Shown: one piece after another, positions 36,125-48,703 of the stretch
Position numbering within the stretch: the first letter of the stretch is position 1
How the letters are laid out: each line of letters opens with the position of its first letter
Assembly (NCBI GenBank): GCA_030734395.1
Contig: JAUZTG010000003.1
Coordinates: 1,203,501 to 1,267,500, forward strand
Origin: Sarocladium kiliense
Taxonomy: Eukaryota; Ascomycota; Sordariomycetes; Hypocreales; Sarocladiaceae
Length of the DNA: 64,000 bases
Direction of reading: 5' to 3'
Position numbers and translations under genes: made by a program
Notes under the pieces: generated by a model
Databases searched by the model: none
What the model was told of the DNA's origin: nothing
The model's input: only the letters and a program-made list of their open reading frames with translations

Positions 36125-37360
36125 TTAGATCTCTCGCAATACTGCTCTCGCCACTACAGTAGGTGAGCAGACGCAGCCTTGACCGTCGATACTAGTAATC
36201 GGTGGCTTGGTGCAAGTAGCTTCTGCCGTGAAACCAGGCGCAGTTGTTGTAGTAGTAGGCTCCTCGCTAACACGACGGACCTCCGCCTTCACGAGAACAG
36301 GAATGATCTGTCCGGTTGACAAGGAGAACGCGCGGTGTCCAAGAACCTCAAGCAAGCGGCGAATCTCCCCAGAGTGACTAGTAATGCTAATCCAAGTTGC
36401 ATCGTCATTGGTGAAGATGTCGTCCAAAAGCTCCTTGCTGCGCGCGCGCTGGTGGTCGGCGGTTTCGCCCTCAGTGCCGCGCCAAAGCTCGTCATTCTCC
36501 GTGAAGCCTTTCTCGAAGGTAAAGTTGGGAACGACCGAATGGATGTACGTCTTGTTGGAGCGGCGGTCGCATGTATGGATGCTGATTCCTTCTCGGAGAT
36601 ATTCCTTGATGATGGGCTTGAAGGGTCGGCTCTTGGGCAACTCGATTCCACGGAAGGTCAAGTCTGCCGTGGTTGTACAGCGTGTGAGGGGTGAGCTATA
36701 GTACGACTGGAAGTAGGGGAAGCCATCATGGGCAAAATGAGACTTAAAAAACGCATTCGCCTTAAGCGCCTCGCCCTCTCCAGCAGGAGTCAACTGAGCG
36801 TCAGCCCACACTGAGGTTCCGTTTCCATCGAGCTCCGACCAGTAGCACTAGAAAAACAACTGTAAGCATTGAATGGGGTGGGTGTTTGCGGTTATCTCAC
36901 ATTCCATGCGGGAGTTCCGTAGTAGGACTCAGCAGCATTGTGCCAGCCCTGTCCGTGGCGTCCCATGACGAGAACCTTGTACATCGTGCGATCATGCCCT
37001 CCACTCCCACGACACTTCTTATTCAAGTAGTCGACCCATCGCGCAAACTTGGCCCATTGAGGCTTCTCGCCATGATGGCGACCGGAGGAGTGGTCGGTTG
37101 GATATGAGCGGTTCAGCAAGCCCATGTTCCATTGCGCCTTGAGAATAATATCGTTTAGCAGGCGTGGAATGCTAGGACGTCATGTCGCGCAACTGATGCC
37201 GACTCACATAATCAAAAGATGACGGATTCGTGTCTGGTTCATCCTGCAAAAAGTACCCCCCGATGGTTGAGTACGTGATCTCTTCATGTTTGTCATGGTG
37301 CTTATGGGCGACACTGCTCGTTGCAAATGACAGCGCCAAGCACAAAGTTGCCCATCTCAT
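36125..37360 (-). CDS. secreted histidine-phosphatase-superfamily protein
   Basis: Phosphoglycerate-mutase-like phosphatase (yeast Pmu1-like fold). The start at 37360 gives MRWATLCLALSFATSSVAHK, a clear signal peptide with likely cleavage after SVA, followed by a His-rich stretch. Introns split FDYAQWNMG and AWNCYWSEL. Catalytic residues: VMGRHGQGWHN (RHG phosphohistidine loop), SSPLTRCTTTA, the acid-containing EYLREGISIHTCDRR and SITSHSGEIRR. NKTY and NFTF are possible N-glycosylation sites. After the catalytic core, a tail of about 60 residues is rich in Thr, Pro and Cys (EEPTTTTTAPG). It probably acts outside the cell or in the secretory path; the substrate is unknown. Confidence 0.9.
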
Positions 37361-38365
37361 CTTGGCGGTTGACGTTCCTACAAGTGAAGAAATCGGGATA
37401 CGCTGATGTTTCGTGATCCTTCAGGTGATGGGTCAGCTCAAACATATACGCCGTTGATCTGGGTTAGTAGCAAATAGAGTCGCACCGGCCTGAGCCAATG
37501 ATTCGGGAACGTGACCAGCTCAGTTGCGCGGGTCCAGAAATGGATGGGGGTCAATTTTGATGACCTGCACCGTCGTCGACTTAATCATTGCGAAGGATGG
37601 GACTCTTTGTCCAACATCCACAGGTGAGCGGCACTCATCACGCGAGCCTGACACCGGCAGACGTTGCCCACGTGGCTGAAATGCTGTAGGAGGCAGGAAA
37701 TGTTGCCGGTCAGTCCAGATGCCGAGGAGCTAAGTGTGTGCACCGCGCGAAATCATCAGTTCTTTGCAACTACACGTCAGCACCTGGGACGCAACTAGCA
37801 TGTCGCCGGCAACTATCGCATGTATTAGACTATCTCCCCTCAGAGATCTGATCCGTCTGGGGAATACTTCGACACGAATTTGCCATCAGGCGATCGATAC
37901 TTGAGGTGCGACAGCGACACCCACATCAAGACGCCCAAAAGCTTCACAATAATCTGTCAGGTTCTTCTGCGTCAACTTTCTACAAGTTGGAATGGAATCA
38001 GCCGTAGTAATCGGCCATCTGTTTATCGATGGCTCGCTTGGTACAAACGGACCGAGAGTCACGCGAAATCCACCAGCATCACCCACGTGCCTGAAGAAGT
38101 GCGGTGACCACTCAACTCGCCGTGTTTCGAACTATACAAACTTGCGACTATTGAGCGAAGCGCATTTTGAGACACCGACCACCCAGAGAGCCATGGGTAT
38201 TGCAAAGCTATCGCCAGTCTCCGCCAATGCTGCTTTTTTGATGACCTATCAAAGCTGCTGCATGTAGTCCACAGTGTCGGCCCTTGTGCGTAAGCTGCCC
38301 AAATGGGGCACGATGCCGGGGCCACGTGAGCGTTATAGGCATTAACATGCGCGGTTCGCGACTCA
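37361..38365. other. intergenic region
   Basis: Upstream of the histidine phosphatase and downstream of the second TauD-type gene; both point left. No gene or repeat recognised. Confidence 0.5.
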
Positions 38366-39788
38366 TCAGCGAGATTTATTACTCTCACTTCGAACATATG
38401 GCTCCAGCGGAAAAACTTCAGCATCACTGGATATGCCGCCATACACAGCTTCCCATCTGTGGGCTAATTCCGTCGGAGTCTCCCACGCATTCTCGGGATC
38501 TCGAAGCCACAAGCGAAGAAGATGACGTCTGAGGATCATTCGAACGAAGTTAGCATTCGTGCACGGTCATGAAGTCATGCTTGCCTAGTGGGAATGGGAC
38601 GGACAGCACACCGTCCGATCAAACGACTCACTTCTGCGTCCCCTCATCCGTGAACCCATCACGCGCATGGAAGATGGCGAGATTGTTGATGTATTGCATG
38701 TCTCCTTTCTGGAAATCCGTAGAGACACAATACTTCTCCCCCAAGAAGTGGAGCGCATCCAGAGCTTCTGCCTGCGATTCGGTGATAGGCGGGATATCCT
38801 GGCTGCGAGGAAGGGCACCGAAGCCAACAAAGTAGCGGCGAGCGTACTGCAAAACAACCCTGTGAGGGGAGGTCGCGGTCCCCCTTTGGTAGAACATGAG
38901 CGGTCTTGAGGTGTACCTCGTCTCGGATTTGCTGAAGCTGGCAACGCAGTGCGCGTTAGCTTGTGAGTCAGATGAATTTGTTGAGGGCGCCTACTTCTCT
39001 ACATCCCAGGGCTTCGTCAGGGTATGAATGAGGTCAGGCCTCGTTTCTGCCAGCTCATTATACACCCTCCAAGTGCTTGCCAGCTTGCTGGCGCCTCCGC
39101 TGGCAGCGACATTCAGCGCATACAAGCTTACGATATCGCCAGTATCAGTATGGAATACTTGCTTGTCCGTGGTGTACGCTGGACTCCCAATGACGCCGTT
39201 GTCATTGCCAGCGCTCAGATCCGTGACATGAGCTAGAACGACATCAGCTGGCTGGCCATTGTACTTGCTGTCTTGACGACCTCGCACAGGGGCAATATGC
39301 GAGGAAACGCCTGCGTAGATTATGATGTTTTCTTCACGGCTGTATTCATCGGGGTTTATGCCCCTGAGCACGAAGAACCCATGACCGTGGTGCAGCTCGT
39401 GAGACAAGCGTCGAAGCTCTAATCGGACCTGAGGTAGTGGGAAAGTCTCAGGCGAAATGTGAGCCTTGGGAATCGAAAGTGCTGGTTTCGGTCAGACAGG
39501 AGTTCTCGCGTGTTTGTCCGACCACTCACATTGGAAGTGACGGAGGGCTCCTTCGATCTCCTTCACTTGATCCGTCGTCAGCACAAAGGTCCATTTGTAA
39601 GCTGCTCTTATCGAATCTCCATCCCAGACCAGATCCCCAGTCAAGCGACGGGGTAGGTCTCCGGGTAAAGCCTGAGGCAAGTCATCACGACTCAGGATCG
39701 CTGCACTTCGCTGCTGGTACTTTGCGAAATCTGGAGCATATGTAATGTCAGGCTGGCCTGGCGGGCCGCGGATGAGGGTGGCTGCCAT
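38366..39788 (-). CDS. TauD/TfdA-family dioxygenase (mould-specific subgroup)
   Basis: Second Fe(II)/2-oxoglutarate dioxygenase, not closely similar to the one at 19.1-20.5 kb. The start at 39788 gives MAATLIRGPPGQPDITYAP. Three introns can be placed: exon 1 ends ALRHFQ and resumes SLSIPKAHISPETFPLP; VEN is split before FSKSETRYTSRP; and GTQK is followed by an intron before RHLLRLWLRDPE, so the true C-terminus is YVRSESNKSR at 38366. Metal site: QVFHTDTGDIV (HxD) and distal His in AIFHARDGF, with Arg in RLWLRDP for 2-oxoglutarate. The conserved ARRYFVGFGALPRSQDIPPIT block marks a widespread fungal subgroup of unknown substrate. Confidence 0.88.
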
Positions 39789-41382
39789 GGCGATGGCTTG
39801 AAAGTATATCCAGCCACCTGCGATCAGTTGGTACGAGGTTGCTCAGAAAACATAAGTCATGGTTGTCTTCGATGAGTACACTTCGTATATGTTCTCTAGG
39901 TATAATATGTAGGTGGAATGATTACGTTAAGCTCGATCTCTGTAGGTATCTCTCTGTGATTATGCGGGGGAATTGCGCAATCCAAGCTTGAACGCTACCC
40001 TGCATTGCAAGACAAGGCTCAAGGCTTTCTATTTCGATTAGAACCGGAGTCATATCAGGTCGGTATGTTTCGTCAAATGACCCCAAGATCATCTTGAGGG
40101 CGACGCGATCCTGTATGGTCGTGAGTCTGATTACCGTAACTTTAACCAGGGATATTCGAAGTTCCTCAAGTCCCGTCTGAGCAGCACAAGAAAGATTCGA
40201 GCCCAGTTTCCGACAACGCCTGTTGCGAGGAACGCCTCCCCTAGAACGTTTGAATGTCTACTTGCGCTCGATGGTATGCCTGACTCTCGCTCACCTTCCG
40301 TGGAACCTCTGGTGGAGCGATGCACTCTGTCCCGAGCCAAGGTAAAAGTGAAGCCGCGCCGGATTGTCCATCACTGCCACACGCCCCGGTTGAGCCAGCC
40401 CCGCACCAAACCTCCTCCAGCCCTCCGTCCTCCCCCCCCCAAAGTCAGCTTCGGTTAATTCCAATGTCTTGGGGATGCAGGCAAGTGCATTCTAAGGTAA
40501 GGTAGGCCGCCAAACCCCTGAAACGAGGACGTCTCAAGCGCCGAGACCGCTGCGGCGTGGCTGCTGCCCAATGTTTGACATGCAAATCTTTCCTCTGCTC
40601 CTACGTGACGGAGCCTCTCGCGTTTCGCTTCTCGCTGTGCCATTGCCAGCCTACTGTAACTTCTCCAACCGTCCACCTCTTCGCAGGCTTTTCCGCAACA
40701 TCACGCGAACATGACAATCCCAACCTTCACGTAATCTTGCCTTTGCCTTAGACGCCGAGGTGGCCTGGGAGAGCACTCCGTACAGGCAACCCCACAATTT
40801 TACCTCGCCTTCAACTCCACTTGCTGCCTGTGCAGCAGTGTTGCAGCTGGACGAGCCGTCACTCGAAGACCGAGCTACCGTAGCTGCGAAGCATCTCGCG
40901 ATCATTTACGACTCGAAAGGAGCGCTGCCAATCGAGGAGCAGAGCGACGTCAGATTAACCCAAATCTCGTCCCAGAGCCTCATCACGCTACGTACGGGCG
41001 CTTCAGTCAAGGCCACGGCCACCGCTCGATCACAGCGTGGGCGGCCAGTGTTACAGTCGGCTTCCTTACCAACCGTGGATCAAACTTCCCTCAAAAGCCG
41101 CTACCTTGTCATTGCTCAGCTGTGCTGGCTAGATACAGAACCAATTCGACAGCGCATACTCATTTTGCAACACCAGACAGGTTACGAGCACTCTCTTTCA
41201 GGGACGCACTAGTCACTGACAGCGATTACTCCTCATTGGGCACGAGATCGTCCTGCTGGTCCCTGAATTCGGTCTCACGTCACCCACCGGGTGGAGGAAG
41301 GCAATTAAGGGGGAAAAGTAAAGAGCAAGAAAAACGGTCCCTGGATGTGCGACCGTGCCAGACGGCGCGATAACTAGCAGCC
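39789..41382. other. divergent intergenic region with long 5' leader
   Basis: Between the leftward TauD-type gene and the rightward conserved gene. A C-rich tract including nine consecutive C residues lies near 40430-40441. A 150-codon frame (40760-41212) has no family motifs and is more likely leader or chance. No RNA gene recognised. Confidence 0.45.
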
Positions 41383-42724
41383 ATGTCGTTTCCCACCCCT
41401 CTGTGGACGAGCCTCCCCACCAACCCATTGGTCCCTCCGACCACTTCTGCGTCTTCTCGGCCAGTAACTCGAGAAGGCCCAGCTCCCGCGCAATCATCGC
41501 AGCCACCTCCAACGCCGTCCGTACTCACCAAGGATCGCGAACGCAAGTCCTCAACATTCGCTCGTCGATCGTCTTTCTCAAGTCAACGTCGTCGTGGCAG
41601 CACTGCAACCGTCTCCACGGATGCGATAGTCACCGACGCCACTGCACCGCCAGCTCTGCCTTACTACGCTCTCGCTGCGGCTGCCAAAGTTGCCTCACAG
41701 CAAGCTCGTGAGCACGAAACAGGCGAGTCGCTTCGAAGCCCGACATTTCCCGAAGTGCCAGGTGACGGCTGGGGTCCGAAGATGCTCAGTCGAACGACCA
41801 CCAACACATCGAATGGTGAACGGCCACCAACAACGCCCGGCGGCTCTTTGGCTCCGTCGGCCGGTTTCTGGGCGCAACATGAGGCACAAGTGGTGCATCA
41901 GCAGGTTGTTGACTTGGCGAATAAACGCATCAACTTCCTGGATTATCTGCGCAAAGCGTACGTGTTTCCTGCTCCCGCGAATATATCTGACGCAATGATT
42001 GACTGGCCGTAGTCACGAAGGTAGGAGATATTGGTTCAACACGTACTTGTTTGACAAGCCCGATCTCGCACGCATGCCACTGTTCGATCCTCGAAAAATA
42101 TCACGAAAAGCTACAAACTACCTCCTTCTTGGCGTCTCCTTACCGGTAGTTGTCGATCTTTACTCCTCAAACGCCCAAGAATTCCTTCGCAGCCTCAACT
42201 TGCTCCTTGCCGAATTCGACTCGTTCCAACAGCTACACAGTGACTCGGCATCGCGCAATCGGCTACCAAACATGTTCCGCCGGCCCGGTGTGAAATCTCG
42301 ACGGTCTACATCAAATACAGACGTTCATTCCGTGGTAGAGGACTCGTTCGCTGGGCCGTCTCCGGGAGGTCTCAATACGGCTCCGGCTTCCGTTATGAAC
42401 TTTGCCGCTTCTGAGTCTGATCTGCTTCCCGGCGAGGAATACACTCATCTGCTCACACCCGCTCTTCCATTCGAGCCGGACTATTTCGAGACGTTTGCGA
42501 CCTTGTGCGATGTTCTCATCGACTGCTACACGAGACTTCTGAACCTTATACCAACGCCTCGCGAGTGCTCATCCTCATTGGCAGAACAATTCTCAAAAAT
42601 GGACTCCAAGATCAAGAAGCTCATCTTCCAGGGAGTGGTGAAGGAGTTTGAGGACCATAGTAGGGCAAACATCAAGACAGAGGTAGCAAACATTGGAAAA
42701 GTGGTTCTGAGCGGGTTGATGTGA
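41383..42724 (+). CDS. conserved fungal hypothetical protein
   Basis: Two-exon gene; a 56-nt-scale intron joins LRKA to HEGRRYWFN. The N-terminal 140 residues are disordered and rich in Ser, Pro and Thr with basic clusters (FARRSSFSSQRRRGS). The folded part begins near WAQHEAQVVHQQVVDLANKRINFL, continues with YWFNTYLFDKPDLARMPLFD and LLLAEFDSFQQLHSD, has a disordered insert (RRPGVKSRRSTSNTD), and ends in a helical domain (DYFETFATLCDVLIDCYTRLL ... KKLIFQGVVKEFEDH). It has the look of a conserved ascomycete cytoskeletal or polarity-type protein, but I cannot name the family. The start at 41383 is the first ATG of the frame. Confidence 0.75.
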
Positions 42725-42968
42725 TCATGCGGACATGTGAGGTGGTTCCACGTTATTGGGTAGTTGGCATTGCGACCAACATGGGCGTTGGCATGGGTTA
42801 CGGCGTTCACTGGGATTAGTACTACGATGTCACGATTCAAATGATGACATGAGGATCGAGATCATAATAGGTTGACGGGGACCGTACAAGGACTTCTTAG
42901 CAGTTGTCTTGACATCAATAATGTTACAAAGTTACGATACATGGTCCTATACGTCGTCTACGTGCCCT

Positions 42969-44316
42969 CTATTTACCGCTCTTCGCCTTCAGCTCTTCCT
43001 CTGCAATGACCATCTCTATATCTTTGCCGATCAACCAGTCCTTTGCCGCCTGCATAATCTTATCCAGATTATCTTCGCCCTCAAGCACGCTGGACAAGTT
43101 TCTGACATCAAGACCGGCACGATGATCCGTACACCGGTCCTGGTTGTAATTGTACGTCCTGATCTTATCACCTCTTGTGATTTGCCCCTTGCTCAGTACT
43201 TTGTTTCTAAGCTGGGCAGCCTCCTCTTCTCTTTGTTCCCGCCTCTGGTCCGCGATTCGGGATCTAAGCAGCTTCCACGCACTATCTCTGTTGCGCTGCT
43301 GCGAACGATGGTCTTGCATCGAGACTGTAGTTCCAGTGGGTATATGTGTCATACGGATGGCAGACTCGGTCTTGTTGACATGCTGACCACCCGCACCACG
43401 AGCTCGCATTGTCTCGACCCGAACATCTTGTGGGTTCACGTAGAAGTCGCTCTCAGGATTGTCTATGTCCATGTCCTCCGCATTCGACTCGGGGAAAGAA
43501 GGAAGCACCCAGACGGCTACGGCGCTGGTATGCACACGACCGCTCTTCTCTGTGTCGGGGATACGCTGCACTCGATGCATGCCGGCTTCGCTGCGAAATA
43601 TGTCGTATGCTCCCGGGTCCTGAACCTCAAGGATGGCTTCTTGGAGAGGTCCCTCGCCTGCCGAGGAAGTCTGGTCGCCTGCACCGTCTGCCATCTCGTA
43701 CTTGAGCACGTTGGCTCGATACCCTCTACGTACACAAAGCGCTTTGTACATCTTGAACAGACTGTCCGCAAAGTATCGCCCTTCTAGCCCGCCAGGCCCC
43801 GGTCGAAACTCGAGCATACAGGGGAAGTCAGCGAACGGGTGTCGAGGCGTTAGGCTGGCGGATAGGTTTCTGCTCAGCCTTTCAATGCTGGCCTTCTCCG
43901 CCTCAAGCTCATCTCGCGCAATCGATGAAAGTTCGGGATCTTGTTTCGGGTCGTTGATCATGGTAGCGAGCTCTGCGATAGAAGCCTGACTCTTATCCCA
44001 ATCCTTCAGCGCGGTCGCGACGCGGGAAAGTTCGCCTGCACGTTTTGCAGTTGCTGGCTCGAATGAAGACGCCAGCGTCTTCTGGAGGTCATCATGCTCG
44101 GCAGTAAGAGCGCGTGCGCGTTGAATAAGGGCAGGCGGGAGGGCGAACGCTTCTACATTGGTCACACGTCAGTACTCTCCAGCAAACGGAGGTGGTGTTG
44201 AGAACCAAGGCCATACCATTGGAGTTGAAGCGGACGAGCCTGGGTATCCGTGTCTTCAAAAGAGCACGGGTGCAGCTGCGACAGATCCATGGCGCTGAAT
44301 ACATGACGAGGGCCAT
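42969..44316 (-). CDS. mrf1: mitochondrial peptide chain release factor 1
   Basis: Class I release factor for mitochondrial stop codons. The core has HRVQRIPDTEKSGRVHTS, the GGQ loop in RARGAGGQHVNKTESAIRM, and the following HIPTGTTVSMQDHRSQQRN. These match RF1-type factors, with the conserved Gln expected to be methylated. One intron splits RFNSN and EAFALPPAL. The presequence MALVMYSAPWICRSCTRALL continues with basic, acid-free residues, fitting mitochondrial import. Another in-frame ATG at 44376 would add 20 residues; I chose 44316 because the extra segment (MSSATSSLSGQIVAILLPEF) weakens the presequence character. It ends at 42969. Confidence 0.92.
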
Positions 44317-44592
44317 GAACTCTGGCAGCAGGATTGCGACGATTTGTCCGCTGAGGCTAGAGGTTGCCGAGCTCAAACATCCGGCTGCGTTGGCGACATC
44401 GCACGAAGACCTGATCGTAACTTTTTTGTGGGGCGCAGGTACCTTGCCTCGCCTTAGGTTATCGGCATTGCCTTCTGTCCTGCCGCACCATCGTTGCTCT
44501 TCACCAAAGCGATGATTTCCGCTACTCCAAATTCACTCCTTCTCACGTGGTATTGATTGTATATTGTTCTATGAGACTTCAGTATTACTATG

Positions 44593-46039
44593 TCATTCTG
44601 CTGACTGCAACGCTTGTGCTCTCCTCTCCTCTCGCCTGCTGGCCCACGCCGTTGCACCCAAGAAGCCTGCACCCAGCAACATGCACAGACCGCCCCAAAT
44701 TTGGGCCCCGAGATAGTCGTCATCCATGGATTGGATAATCTGACCGGCCAATGGAGAACCCGTTAATGATGGAATGGTGCATAGAGTCAAGACCATGCCA
44801 ATACGCGTTCCTACTTTGCTCATGTCTTTACACAGACTACCTGCCGTTGCAGGCAAGAGACTCATGAGTCCTGCAGCAAAGAAGCCAAAGAAGGCGGACC
44901 AGACGTAGGTCGCTGTAACTGAGTGGACAACTATCCAGGAAAAGATAGAGATTGCTGTACCCAATGTCCACACAATGTAGATGATCAGGGGGCCCGTGTA
45001 GCGGTCAGCAATGAGTGCTGGGACCACACGTCCGGGTATGCCGACGACACTAATGATCATCAAAATGTTGAATGATTCAGCTTGCGTCCCGTCAAGCACC
45101 TGAACTGCATACGCGCGAGCCTGAGTAATAGAAGTCAGCTCTCTGATACGCCTGACGATGCATGCAGCGACAACTCACGTAATAGTATGCAAAATAAAGA
45201 GCCCACACAATAAAGAAAAGGGCAATATTGTAAAGCACAAACGATAGCTCTCTGAAAGCACTCCAGTCCACGATTGGTCCTGCACGCCGTGGGGGGAGCC
45301 TCGTCCGTACGATAAGGATAACAATGATGGAGCTCACAAGCATGACGAGACCCATGGTGCGGACAGTCCAGTCAAAGCCGACTTTGGGAAGCATCTGTTG
45401 CGCGATCAGAGGAAAGAAAATACCACCAGTCGCGCCGCCTGAAGCAGCGATGGACATGGCGAAAACCTTTCTTGTGGTGAAGTAGGTCGACACATGGGCG
45501 ATGATGGGTGGAAACACCAAGCCAAAACCGATGCCCATACATACACCTTGGGATAGGAAAAGCTGCCAATACGTTCTCGAAATACTGGACATGTAAGCGC
45601 CAATTAGTTGCAGAAGGCAGCCGACGAGTAAGGCGGGCTTCAGGTAGCCGGCATCGAAAGCACGACCAGAGAATGCACCAGCAAAATAGAGAAGGCCAAG
45701 CTGAATACTCCCAATCCAGGAGATGGTAGAAGGAGGGAGATCCAACATTTCCACATAAGTCGGCTGGAAGATGCCGAAGGTTAAGATGTAGCCCCAACTT
45801 GTAAGGCAAATGAGATGGCCGGCGATGGCTTGGAGCCAGGCAACGAGTCCGCCATTGGGAGGTGGTCCGGGGTCGAAGTCTCTGCTTGAAGTCTGTATGA
45901 CCGGCGGTTGACCCTCGAGGTCGTTTTTGATGGGCTTCAAGGTCGCTTCGTCGTTCCTCGGTGGTTGCATCTCAACCGAGTCCAGGGCTTGATCATCGTG
46001 GGCCGCTGCCGCTGACGTCTCTGTGTTTGATGGATTCAT
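44593..46039 (-). CDS. MFS monocarboxylate-type transporter
   Basis: 12-TM transporter of the monocarboxylate porter (MCT/Mch) family of moulds. The start at 46039 gives MNPSNTETSAAAAHDDQAL, a hydrophilic tail of about 70 residues ending DFDPGPPPNGGLVAWLQ, where (D)GG-x-AW is the family entry motif to TM1. TM5-6 region holds GVCMGIGFGLVFPP and YFTTRKVFAMSIAASGGATGG (loop R and conserved Gly-rich helix). One intron splits YFAYYY and ARAYAVQVLDG. It ends RRAQALQSAE. Substrates in this family range from riboflavin to carboxylates; none can be assigned. It borders the right-hand catabolic-type cluster across a 1.6-kb gap. Confidence 0.88.
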
Positions 46040-47602
46040 TTAGTCGGAAGGATTGTCCTATTGGACAACGATGGTAATCTCCAAGACGATGCAGCTGTCA
46101 TGTCCGACGATGTTGATGGAGGCTCCCTATGTCCAAGAAGATATGACAAGCGTGAAAAGATGGGAAAAACATTCGAAAGAGCGATGCCGGAGACCGAGGC
46201 CGTGAGTCGGAGCTGATGACACACCAAAACCGTGCTTGTGTTGAGGGCGTATTGCCGTGGAGAACACGAGCGGATGACCCATCGACTAATCCAAGTAAGC
46301 ATAGACGCAACTGGGTAAAGCAAGGTGAATTGGAGGGACGGGATGGAAAATCTGCCCTTTTGATGCCGTCCGGGAATAAGCGGTCGAATGATTGGTGAAG
46401 GGACTGGGGGATGTGCGAGGGCATTTGGTAGGCTTCGTCACAGCAGCATCGCCCCTTTGTCAATTCCGATCCCTGTCTCCGTCCTGAAGCCGGCTTAGGC
46501 ACGGCAACGCGTTGCATCACCAGGGTGCCTGTACCAAGTCGACCTCGCTGATCCACCGATGCGCATTCTAGCGTGTCTCTGGAATTCTACCGTCAAGTTG
46601 CTTAGGCTGGCGTTGATAACGGCATTCCCCACACATTCGGCCGGAGATCGGGCTGCCCCGCGTTCCGTTCACCCGTAGCCACCTCAGTCATCGATTCCTT
46701 AATAATGATACGAGAAATTGTCCAGCGCCGGTCAAAGATCAGTGCTTAGTTAATTCGCCTCTACCAACTGAGTACCAGTCCGGAGTCCTAACCTCCATGT
46801 CCATCGCAGCCTCGGGGTGTCGTCTACAACCCCGGACTCGCGTTAATTCATCCAGTGATCCCACATCCACCGTTGCGAGGTGCTTGAAGTGCATCGTGGA
46901 AGGTGCTGGCCGCCACCCTTTCCAAAGATTCAAGGGCCGTTCCCTCAGAAAACCACTGACAAAGGTCCGCAGGATGTCTGGTGATAGGCTATATTAGTTG
47001 AACTTTGGGACCTTCTACGGAGGCAAGAACTACGATGCACTCGAAGCGTGCCTGTTACCAAGAACCCTGGTGTCCGAAGGACCCAAGAGTAACAGACCCG
47101 CAAATACAGCCTGCAGAGTATTTGACATATGTAAGATCAAGCAACAACGGGCATAGCCAAACCTGCGGTGGACATGACTTTCGATGCCACCACCCGAGCC
47201 GGACAGTGCACCATGGCCTCCTTCGCTTCCCATCGTAGAGAATGAAATTTGAAGTCACATTTCCCATCCGCCCAACTATGCGAGGTCTCCCACTGAGCTT
47301 GGGTTTCCCTCCATTTAGGGTTTTGGCGGATTGCCTAAGAATAGCATCACTCCCTCAGCCGCACTGCCTTGGCAAGCCACCTCTCGAAACAAGTTGTACA
47401 AGTATACGGTTGTCACCGTGTCCACAGGTTGAGAGTTGTTGGTGACACACTTCTCCAAACGCCGTTCTACGGATCGATCAAGTTGGTCGGCATATCTTTT
47501 GTCACAATAACCCGCCATCTCAATTACGCTTTGGTCCCCGAGGCAGTTCACGAAGTCAGTCAGGAGTAGCAACCGCGTTGGCAATCTCTTAACCCATTAA
47601 TC
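46040..47602. other. divergent intergenic region
   Basis: Between the leftward MFS gene and the rightward MDR oxidoreductase. No gene, tRNA or mobile element is supported; several short frames lack motifs. Confidence 0.5.
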
Positions 47603-48703
47603 ATGACCAACGAACCTGGCAGCAGGCGGGCTTGGGTCTACACGTCGCGGGGAAGTCCTTCCTCCATCCTTGCCCTGACCTCCCTACCCATTCCAGACTT
47701 TATTCCCCCAGAGCATGTCGAAATCCGAGTCTCATACGCGGCTCTCAACCAGGGTACCCTTTACCAGATGGCGCTCATTCCGACACGCATGCGACATGCG
47801 CCGACCATTGCCGAAATGGACCTCTCCGGTGTTATAACTCGTACTGGCACTGGAGACGACCCCCGCTTGTCAGTAGGCGACAGGGTCGCTGCCATGTTAC
47901 CTGCTTCATACGCTCTGTCGTCCGGAGAAGGGGCGCTTACAGAGGTCGTGGTTGTACCAGCGAACTGCGTGGTGAAGTTAACCGACAAAGTTCGTCTTGC
48001 CGATGCGGCTGGCTGTCTGCTCGTAGGCATGACAGCTTGGCAGCAAGTTGTTGAAGCCCAGGTGAAGACAGGCGACCGAGTGCTCGTCAACGCTGCGAGT
48101 GGGGGCATCGGGTCAATGGTTGTACAGATGACAAGGCGCATTGTCGGTGATGATGGCGTCATTGTAGGAATTTGCAGCGGCATCAACGGCGAGACCGTGA
48201 AAAGCCTGGGGGCCGACGAGGTTATGGACTACACGAAAAGTACGAATCTCCCCGAGGAGCTAGCTAACACGTACGGCGAGCAGTTGTTTGATGCAATAAT
48301 CGACACAATTGGCCACCAGAATCTCTACCTCGCTTCGCCAAGCTACCTGGCTCCAGACGGGATCTACTCCTCTGTGGGCATCAAACCCCCTGCGTACAAC
48401 ATTCCATCCTTCCTCCGCGCTGTACTTCAAATGAAGCTGAATGAATGGTGGCCCATCTCAACATGGCTCGGTGGAGTAGGGCGCTGGTGGCGTGGAGTCT
48501 CCATGATGAACCCAACTTTAGAGGACCGAAAGAGAATAATAGCGATGCTTGAACGTGGCGATATACGAGTCGTTACGGATAGTGTATGGGCCTTGGAAGA
48601 CGTCAAAGAGGCATACGAGAAACTAGCTGGCATGCACGCAAAAGGGAAGATTTTGGTCCACATCAATAAGGAGCCAGATCATCCAACACCAGGACGAGGA
48701 TGA
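47603..48703 (+). CDS. MDR-family NAD(P)H oxidoreductase (quinone reductase/enoyl reductase-like)
   Basis: Single-exon, 366-residue medium-chain dehydrogenase/reductase. The start at 47603 gives MTNEPGSRRAWVYTSRGSPS. The cofactor motif is VLVNAASGGIGSMVVQM, and AAGCLLVGMTAWQQV precedes it as in quinone-oxidoreductase and trans-acting enoyl-reductase types. No zinc ligands are seen, so it is a zinc-independent member. The reading VITRTGTGDDPRLSVGDRVAAM is the usual GroES-like segment. It lies at the left edge of the cluster that includes an SDR and a dioxygenase. The reaction is likely reduction of an activated double bond; the substrate is unknown. Confidence 0.88.
   Translation: MTNEPGSRRAWVYTSRGSPSSILALTSLPIPDFIPPEHVEIRVSYAALNQGTLYQMALIPTRMRHAPTIAEMDLSGVITRTGTGDDPRLSVGDRVAAMLPASYALSSGEGALTEVVVVPANCVVKLTDKVRLADAAGCLLVGMTAWQQVVEAQVKTGDRVLVNAASGGIGSMVVQMTRRIVGDDGVIVGICSGINGETVKSLGADEVMDYTKSTNLPEELANTYGEQLFDAIIDTIGHQNLYLASPSYLAPDGIYSSVGIKPPAYNIPSFLRAVLQMKLNEWWPISTWLGGVGRWWRGVSMMNPTLEDRKRIIAMLERGDIRVVTDSVWALEDVKEAYEKLAGMHAKGKILVHINKEPDHPTPGRG

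Noticed and set aside
40760..41212. 150-codon frame upstream of the conserved gene at 41383
   Set aside because: No motif, no credible splice join to the next exon, and a composition like untranslated leader.
42909..43787. 292-codon frame on the + strand
   Set aside because: Antisense to mitochondrial release factor 1 with its intact GGQ region; no motifs of its own.
44316..44376. Longer N-terminus for release factor 1 starting at 44376
   Set aside because: Adds a hydrophobic and acidic segment that spoils the mitochondrial presequence; not excluded, but less likely.
46739..46800. A-box-like tRNA text on the minus strand (ACTCAGTTGGTAGAGGC)
   Set aside because: Resembles a tRNA D-arm, but no matching B-box (GGTTCGANTCC), acceptor stem or anticodon arm follows at a workable distance.
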